From an uncultured Clostridia bacterium (lineage in GTDB: Bacteria; Bacillota; Clostridia; Oscillospirales; Acutalibacteraceae), in NCBI GenBank assembly GCA_947626485.1, contig CANQSG010000104.1:1-7118 (forward strand): a stretch of DNA of 7,118 bases. The letters are read 5' to 3'. A program made the position numbers and the translations under genes. Of this stretch, positions 1 to 4,500 are shown in pieces. Under the pieces are notes generated by a model. It was given only the letters and a program-made list of their open reading frames with translations. It was not told the origin of the DNA and searched no databases. Numbering within the stretch: position 1 is the first letter of the stretch; each line of letters starts with the position of its first letter.

Positions 1-588
1 GGGCCGCAGGACACCCTCGCCGCCTTGAGCACCTATCTCGTCACCCTACAGGTTCGGGTCGAAAACCCCGGCGACGAGGACGACACGAACTTCAAGGTCA
101 TCAACACGAAATCGCCCTATTATTCCTGGTCGAGCGACATGGGCAGCCAGTCGGTGCTCGATCTGAAATCCATCGCCGACGGCAAATGGCACCAGATCGT
201 CTACCGCTACACCGTCGTCGACCCCTACCTCGCCCTCTCGACGCCGGGCGGCAGCAACGTCTACGTCGACGACGTCGTGGTGTATCTCGACGGCTACGCC
301 CCCGAATTCTCCGCCGACGCCATCGTCGTGACGGACACCCCGGTCTTCGCGCCGCAGACGCCCGATTCCCCGGACAAAACGCCCGACGGGGACGGCGACG
401 GCGACGATGCCGACGCGTCCCAGGCGCAGAAATCCGGCCTGCCGACCGCGGCGATCGTCTGCATCGTCCTCGGCGCCCTGCTTCTCGTCGCCGCGCTCGT
501 CGTGCCGGCGCTGGTGGGACGCAAACGCGGCTGGTTTGCCGCCATGGGGCAGAAACTGAAACAAAGAAAGGCGGGTCGGCATGAATAA
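1..588 (+). CDS. Membrane-anchored surface protein with beta-sandwich-like ectodomain (3' part only)
   Basis: The 5' end lies outside the window; the frame is open from base 1 and ends at TAA 586-588, leaving 195 residues. Residues 1 to about 100 are rich in alternating hydrophobic/polar strands, and the stretch NVYVDDVVVYLDG (about residues 86-98) is typical of the last strands of jelly-roll carbohydrate-binding modules. An acidic low-complexity linker rich in Pro, Asp and Gly follows (about 115-145). Next comes one hydrophobic helix (about residues 149-173) and a basic tail (RKRGW, KLKQRK), so the ectodomain should face outside with the tail in the cytoplasm. No catalytic motif is visible in this part. 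It overlaps the GH16 lipoprotein gene by 8 bases, so the two are probably co-transcribed and translationally coupled. By context it may bind or process a glycan at the surface. The family of the missing N-terminal part is unknown, and an in-frame start at base 25 or later would be artificial. Confidence 0.75.
   Translation, partial: GPQDTLAALSTYLVTLQVRVENPGDEDDTNFKVINTKSPYYSWSSDMGSQSVLDLKSIADGKWHQIVYRYTVVDPYLALSTPGGSNVYVDDVVVYLDGYAPEFSADAIVVTDTPVFAPQTPDSPDKTPDGDGDGDDADASQAQKSGLPTAAIVCIVLGALLLVAALVVPALVGRKRGWFAAMGQKLKQRKAGRHE
567..571 (+). promoter_or_regulatory. Ribosome binding site of the GH16 lipoprotein gene
   Basis: AAAGG, within an A/G-rich stretch inside the end of the upstream gene, sits 9 bases before ATG 581. 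It is one of the few purine-rich, G-poor stretches here. It supports the ATG at 581, which also gives a clean lipoprotein signal peptide. Confidence 0.5.
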
Positions 589-2245
589 AAAATGGTGGAG
601 CCTGCTGCTCGCGGCCGTTCTGCTTTTCACCCTCGGCGGCTGCGGCGGCAGCACCGAACCGGGAGGCGGCGGCAGCGGCGAGGAGCTCGCCCTGGCGGAC
701 GAAACCGGCGCGCCGCTCTTTACCATCGTGCGGGGCGACGGCGCCGACGGGGAGGAAATGACGGTTTGCAGCGCCTTCTTCAACGAGATGAAGGAGGTCT
801 TCCCCGACATTAAATTCGTCAACGACGCAAACGTCGAGGACACCGGCGATTACGAAATTCTCATCGGCCACACCAACCGCGAGGCCTCGCGCAAGCAAAC
901 GGAGCAGCTCGCAGACGCCGCCTCGGGTGATTTCATTGTCGCGGTGGACGGCAAAAAAATCGTGCTGGCGGCGGACAAAGCCGCCGGCCTGACCGCAGCA
1001 AAGGATTATTTTATGGAACAATTTGTAACCAACGGCAAAAAAAGCATCCCCGGCGATTTTCATTACGCCTATCAGCAGAAGATCACCAAGCTCAGCATCG
1101 CCGGTACCCCGGCGGCGGAGTTTCAGATCGTCCTGCCCCGCGCCGCCTCTTACATTTACACCGTGGAGGTCGACGCCCTGCAAGAGACCATCCGCGCCCT
1201 GACCGGCGTCGAATTGACCGTCACCGACGACCGCGCCGAGCAGAAGGCGCACGAGATCCTCATCGGGCAGACCAACCGCGCGCTGTCGAAGAAGCTCGCG
1301 GCGACGGACGCCTATGAGATTTCGGTGCAGGACGGCTGCCTCGTGCTCAACGCCGGGCGCAGCGACGCGCTCTCCTCGGCCGTCATCTGGCTCAACGATT
1401 ATCTCAAAGGTCAGACCTCCGACGAGATCTCCATCGCCGCCGACTTCCGGCAGAACGGGACCTATTCCTACACCGACGGCCGCTATCGCCTCGTCTGGAA
1501 TGACGAATTCACCGGCAACGCGCTCGACACCTCGAAATGGACCTACCGCACCGAAACCGCCGCCAACGGCCAGCGCTACACCGACAGCACCCGCAACACC
1601 TATGTTTCGGGCGGCACCTTGAAGCAGGTCGTCCAGCGCGATTTCGACGACGAGGGCAACCCGCTCTACACCTGCTCGCAGCTCGACACCTCGAAGGCCA
1701 TGTCCTTCGTCTACGGCTACGCCGAAATTCGGGTCAAGCTGCCGGTCGGGCGGGGCGTCTGGCCGGCGTTCTGGGGCAATTACAGCAAGCTGAGCACCAA
1801 CGCCTTCCAGGAGATCGACATCTTCGAGCAGTTCTCGGGCAACGACCGCCGCATCGCCTTCAACCTCCACAAATGGTGGTATGACACCGACCCCTTCACC
1901 GGCGAGAAGACCCAGCGCAACGAAAACCTCGACAACCGCGGTCTGAAAAAATACGTCGAGCTCGAAAACGGGGAGCGCATGGGCGACGCCTGGCACACCG
2001 TCGGCGTGGTCTGGACGCCCGAAAAATCGGTCGCCCTGTTCGACGGCCGCCCCTATTTCGAGTATGACATCTCGGGCGAGGACGACGTCTTCTGGCACAC
2101 CCCGATCTACCTGATCGTCAACCACATCATCGTGCCGCGCAACGTCGGCGAAGAGGGGGAGACCCCCTTCCCGAACGTGATGGAGACCGACTGGATCCGG
2201 CTCTATCAGCTGCCCGGCCAGGGAGAACTGACCCTGCTGTCTTAA
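581..2245 (+). CDS. Lipoprotein glycoside hydrolase, family GH16 (beta-glucanase/laminarinase type), with duplicated N-terminal module
   Basis: A 554-residue protein. It starts MNKKWWSLLL with a hydrophobic core and a lipobox-like LGGC, so Cys21 is the likely lipidated residue and the enzyme is tethered to the outer face of the membrane; a Gly/Ser linker follows. Residues about 60-290 hold two related modules marked by EILIGHTNR (from residue 92) and EILIGQTNR (from 225). Each is followed by a DxF/DxY-I-V-x-DGxxxVL-like strand pair and a helix, resembling the small alpha/beta domains found ahead of catalytic domains in several polysaccharide-degrading enzymes. The GH16 domain runs from about 302 (YRLVWNDEF) to 545 (DWIRLYQ). 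It has the strand YGYAEIRVKLP, then GVWPAFW, and the active-site strand EIDIFE: by family rules E411 is the nucleophile, D413 the helper and E416 the acid/base. ExDxxE is the beta-bulge form typical of laminarinases and agarase-like members rather than lichenases. The expected reaction is endo-hydrolysis of a beta-1,3- or mixed-linked glucan, but the exact polymer cannot be read from sequence. The start overlaps the preceding stop. Confidence 0.88.
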   Translation: MNKKWWSLLLAAVLLFTLGGCGGSTEPGGGGSGEELALADETGAPLFTIVRGDGADGEEMTVCSAFFNEMKEVFPDIKFVNDANVEDTGDYEILIGHTNREASRKQTEQLADAASGDFIVAVDGKKIVLAADKAAGLTAAKDYFMEQFVTNGKKSIPGDFHYAYQQKITKLSIAGTPAAEFQIVLPRAASYIYTVEVDALQETIRALTGVELTVTDDRAEQKAHEILIGQTNRALSKKLAATDAYEISVQDGCLVLNAGRSDALSSAVIWLNDYLKGQTSDEISIAADFRQNGTYSYTDGRYRLVWNDEFTGNALDTSKWTYRTETAANGQRYTDSTRNTYVSGGTLKQVVQRDFDDEGNPLYTCSQLDTSKAMSFVYGYAEIRVKLPVGRGVWPAFWGNYSKLSTNAFQEIDIFEQFSGNDRRIAFNLHKWWYDTDPFTGEKTQRNENLDNRGLKKYVELENGERMGDAWHTVGVVWTPEKSVALFDGRPYFEYDISGEDDVFWHTPIYLIVNHIIVPRNVGEEGETPFPNVMETDWIRLYQLPGQGELTLLS

Positions 2246-2256
2246 CCGGTTGCTCT

Positions 2257-2292
2257 GCGGTCTGCCCGACGTTTCAGGCGCGGGCAGGCCGC
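2257..2292 (+). promoter_or_regulatory. Strong hairpin between the GH16 and AraC-hydrolase genes
   Basis: Bases 2257-2268 (GCGGTCTGCCCG) pair with 2281-2292 (CGGGCAGGCCGC): 12 pairs with one G-U, around a 12-base loop. It starts 12 bases after the GH16 stop and lies in the 79-base leader of the next gene. No run of T follows, so it is not a classical intrinsic terminator. It could protect the upstream mRNA from 3' decay, pause RNA polymerase, or alternate with the overlapping hairpin at 2272-2301. An 8-base palindrome AACCGGTT (2244-2251) overlaps the GH16 stop just upstream. The pairing is read directly; any function is inferred, and high GC raises the chance of fortuitous pairing. Confidence 0.5.
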
Positions 2293-2301
2293 CGTCTGAA
2301 A
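2272..2301 (+). repeat. Alternative inverted repeat overlapping the first hairpin
   Basis: Bases 2272-2280 (TTTCAGGCG) pair with 2293-2301 (CGTCTGAAA): nine pairs with one G-U. The 12-base loop is exactly the 3' arm of the hairpin at 2257-2292. The arms are therefore interleaved (A, B, A', B'). With no bases between A' and B', both stems could hardly form fully at once, so they should compete. The 3' arm ends 23 bases before the ATG at 2325. Confidence 0.4.
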
Positions 2302-2324
2302 TCCGCTGTGGGACGGGTTGCCGC

Positions 2325-4487
2325 ATGAAAACAGAACAGTATACCGATTGGTGCGCGGACGCGCAGGCACAGTATATCGAACGCACCTTCTTCGAGGCGT
2401 GCGACGAAAAGCTGCCGCTGCTCCTGCTGGAGTGCGGGAGCAGTCGCATGCTGCCCGGCGGCGCGGTCGACCGGGGCAAGCTCGACTATCACGTGCTGGA
2501 ATTCATCGAAGAAGGCGAGGCGGAGCTCGCGCTCGACGGCGAAACCTACCGCCTGCGCCCCGGCGACCTGTACTATCTCGAGCTCGGCAGCAGTTACAGC
2601 CTGCGGGTGACGGGCGACCGCCCGCTCGTCAAATGGCACTTGATCTTGCTGCGCTCCTTCCTGCACAACCTGCTGCTGACCTACCGGCAGAAGATCCCGA
2701 CCTTCGCCCGCGGCTGCGACGCGAAGCCCCTGCTCGAGCAGCTGTTGCAGCTCGGGCGGGAGAAAAAGGGCGGCCTTGCCACCTTCGGCGACGCGAGCCG
2801 CCTGCTCAACGACCTCGCGCTCGAGGTCTGCTTGCAGGACGTCGGGCGGGAACGCGGCATTTCCGCCGCCCACATCCGCGACATCTTGCAGGAGCACATT
2901 TACGACAGCGGCTTCCAGTTAGAGGACATCTCGAACCAGCTGCACATCTCCGTGGTGCATTTGATCAGCGTTTTTCGCAAGGCCTATGGCACCACGCCGC
3001 ACAAATATCTCATCAAATGCCGCATTCAGGCCGCCGCCGACCTGCTGGCGACCGGCAACGATTCGATCGGCGAGATCGCCGAGCTGCTCGGCTTCACCGA
3101 CCAGCACCATTTGAGCAACGTCTTCCGCCGCCAGATGGACATTTCGCCCTCGGGCTACCGGCGGATTTACTCCACCGTCAAGCAGATCGACAAAAACCGC
3201 ATTCCCTCGAAGAGCCATAAAAAGGTCTCGGCGGCGGAGTACATCCACGACAACTGGGAGCGCTGCATCGTCCGCCAGACGCAGGACAACGGCGGCGTCA
3301 TCGGCCTGCCCTATCCCTTCCTCGTCCCCGTGCCGGATCGCGGCATGGGCAGCATGCTGTACTGGCCGACCTATTTCGCCAACAAGGGGCTGATCCTCGA
3401 CGGGCTTTCGATCCAGGCGCAGTACAACGTCATGAACATGTTCGCCCTGATCGACCGCTTCGGCTACGTCCCGAACGGCAGCTCGCTGAGCTATCTTTCC
3501 CGTTCCCAACCGCCCTGCCTTTCGATGATGGTCTCCGACCTCTACGAGAGCACGCAGGACCTCGACTGGCTGAAAACCGCCTATGATATGCTCGTCAAGG
3601 AGTACAACTGGTGGCAGGCCAACCGCAGCGCCGAAAACGGCCTGAACCGGTACGGCATCCGCCTGCTTCCCACCGACCCGATGGGCGAGAATATGTCGAA
3701 CGAATACGAAATTCGCACCGGGCGCGCCCTCCCGGATTTCACCCCCGAGGAGCGCATCCAGTTCGCCGGCACGATGTGCGAGAGCGGCTGGGATTTCACC
3801 CCGCGCACCGGCCTGCACGCCGCCGATTATGCCTGGGTCGATCTAAACTCCCTGCTGTTCGGGTACGAGGACAATTTCGCCCGCTTCTCCAACAGCCTGA
3901 AAAACGGGCAGGACGAGTTCTGGCAGAACCGCAAATACGAGCGGCAGGCGAAGATGAACCGCTACCTCTGGAACGGCGAATTTTTCTGCGATTACGATTT
4001 TGTCCGCAAAAAGCAGTCCGACCTGCTGACCTGCGCGGCGTTTTACCCCCTGTTCACCCGGGCGGCGACAGCGGCGCAGGCGCGGAAAATGCGGGACTGC
4101 CTGCGTCGGCTCGAATTTGAGCACGGCTTGGCGGTCTGCGAGCCCGGCGCGCGGGACGCCGTTTATCGCTGGGACTATCCCAACGGCTGGGCGCCGCTGC
4201 ACTACATCGTCGTGATGGGGCTCAACAACTACCGGTATTACGAAGACGCCCGCCGCATCGCGACCAAGTTCGTCCGGTCGGTCGAGCGCAACTTCGAACG
4301 CACCGGCCACATTTGCGAGGTTTACAACGTCGTCACCGGCGGCACCGACGTCGGCGCGGAGTACGGCGTTCTCAAAATATTCACCTGGGCAGCCGGGGTT
4401 TATCTTGCGCTGCGCGACTACCTGAAAACCTGGGAGCAGCGAGCCGACAGCCCGCCGCCCGCCGCGGGGAATGACCCGGACCATTGA
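2325..4487 (+). CDS. AraC-family regulator fused to a GH37 trehalase-like hydrolase
   Basis: A 720-residue protein with no signal peptide, so cytoplasmic. Residues about 30-125 form an AraC-type cupin sugar-sensing domain (HVLEFIEEGEAEL from 56, RPGD at 78-81). Residues about 186-282 are the AraC/XylS double helix-turn-helix, with the second recognition helix around LGFTDQHHLSNVFRR (from 255) and the usual end SGYRRIY. A short Lys-rich linker leads to a trehalase-family (alpha/alpha)6 domain (about 300-710): PNG then SRSQPP (R393), ESGWDF (D490), the trehalase signature WDYPNGWAP (616-624), CEVYNV (E665) and GAEY (E679). By comparison with E. coli TreA, D490 is the likely acid and E665 the likely base. 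Signature 1 is altered: YWDSY of trehalases reads YWPTY (W347-P348), and the Arg-rich stretch before it is lost, so trehalose may not be the substrate. ATG 2325 is chosen over an in-frame TTG at 2250, which lacks a ribosome binding site and would run the reading frame through the hairpins with a Gly/Pro/Arg-rich extension unlike the family. The ribosome site for 2325 is weak. Confidence 0.85.
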   Translation: MKTEQYTDWCADAQAQYIERTFFEACDEKLPLLLLECGSSRMLPGGAVDRGKLDYHVLEFIEEGEAELALDGETYRLRPGDLYYLELGSSYSLRVTGDRPLVKWHLILLRSFLHNLLLTYRQKIPTFARGCDAKPLLEQLLQLGREKKGGLATFGDASRLLNDLALEVCLQDVGRERGISAAHIRDILQEHIYDSGFQLEDISNQLHISVVHLISVFRKAYGTTPHKYLIKCRIQAAADLLATGNDSIGEIAELLGFTDQHHLSNVFRRQMDISPSGYRRIYSTVKQIDKNRIPSKSHKKVSAAEYIHDNWERCIVRQTQDNGGVIGLPYPFLVPVPDRGMGSMLYWPTYFANKGLILDGLSIQAQYNVMNMFALIDRFGYVPNGSSLSYLSRSQPPCLSMMVSDLYESTQDLDWLKTAYDMLVKEYNWWQANRSAENGLNRYGIRLLPTDPMGENMSNEYEIRTGRALPDFTPEERIQFAGTMCESGWDFTPRTGLHAADYAWVDLNSLLFGYEDNFARFSNSLKNGQDEFWQNRKYERQAKMNRYLWNGEFFCDYDFVRKKQSDLLTCAAFYPLFTRAATAAQARKMRDCLRRLEFEHGLAVCEPGARDAVYRWDYPNGWAPLHYIVVMGLNNYRYYEDARRIATKFVRSVERNFERTGHICEVYNVVTGGTDVGAEYGVLKIFTWAAGVYLALRDYLKTWEQRADSPPPAAGNDPDH

Positions 4488-4489
4488 TT

Positions 4490-4496
4490 GGGGGAG
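4490..4496 (+). promoter_or_regulatory. Ribosome binding site of the solute-binding protein gene
   Basis: GGGGGAG lies in the 13-base gap after the TGA at 4485-4487, four bases before ATG 4501. It fixes the start at 4501, where a signal peptide begins. The short spacing implies read-through transcription from the AraC-hydrolase gene. Confidence 0.5.
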
Positions 4497-4500
4497 CACC

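Noticed and set aside
953..1043. Two runs of seven A (953-959 and 1037-1043) as slippage or phase-variation sites
   Set aside because: Both are explained by Lys-Lys codons (AAA AAA) followed by A-starting codons, and seven bases is short for phase variation. The frame is intact.
2257..2301. An intrinsic (rho-independent) terminator after the GH16 gene
   Set aside because: The stem is strong but no T-run follows; the downstream bases are mixed and G-rich. It is listed as a hairpin of unknown role.
2250..2324. TTG at 2250 as the start of the AraC-hydrolase gene
   Set aside because: It has no ribosome binding site, adds 25 residues with no resemblance to the AraC family, and would place the hairpins inside the coding region. 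ATG 2325 is preferred.
101..2479. A 792-codon open frame on the minus strand
   Set aside because: It is antisense to the GH16 gene and its neighbours. The translation is Arg/Gly/Val/Asp-rich with no recognisable domain, as expected when GC-rich codons are read backwards, while the plus strand has clear catalytic motifs throughout.
2318..3220. A 300-codon plus-strand frame inside the AraC region
   Set aside because: The product is almost entirely Arg, Ala and Pro, typical of an off-frame reading of GC-rich coding DNA, while the overlapping frame encodes the cupin and HTH domains.
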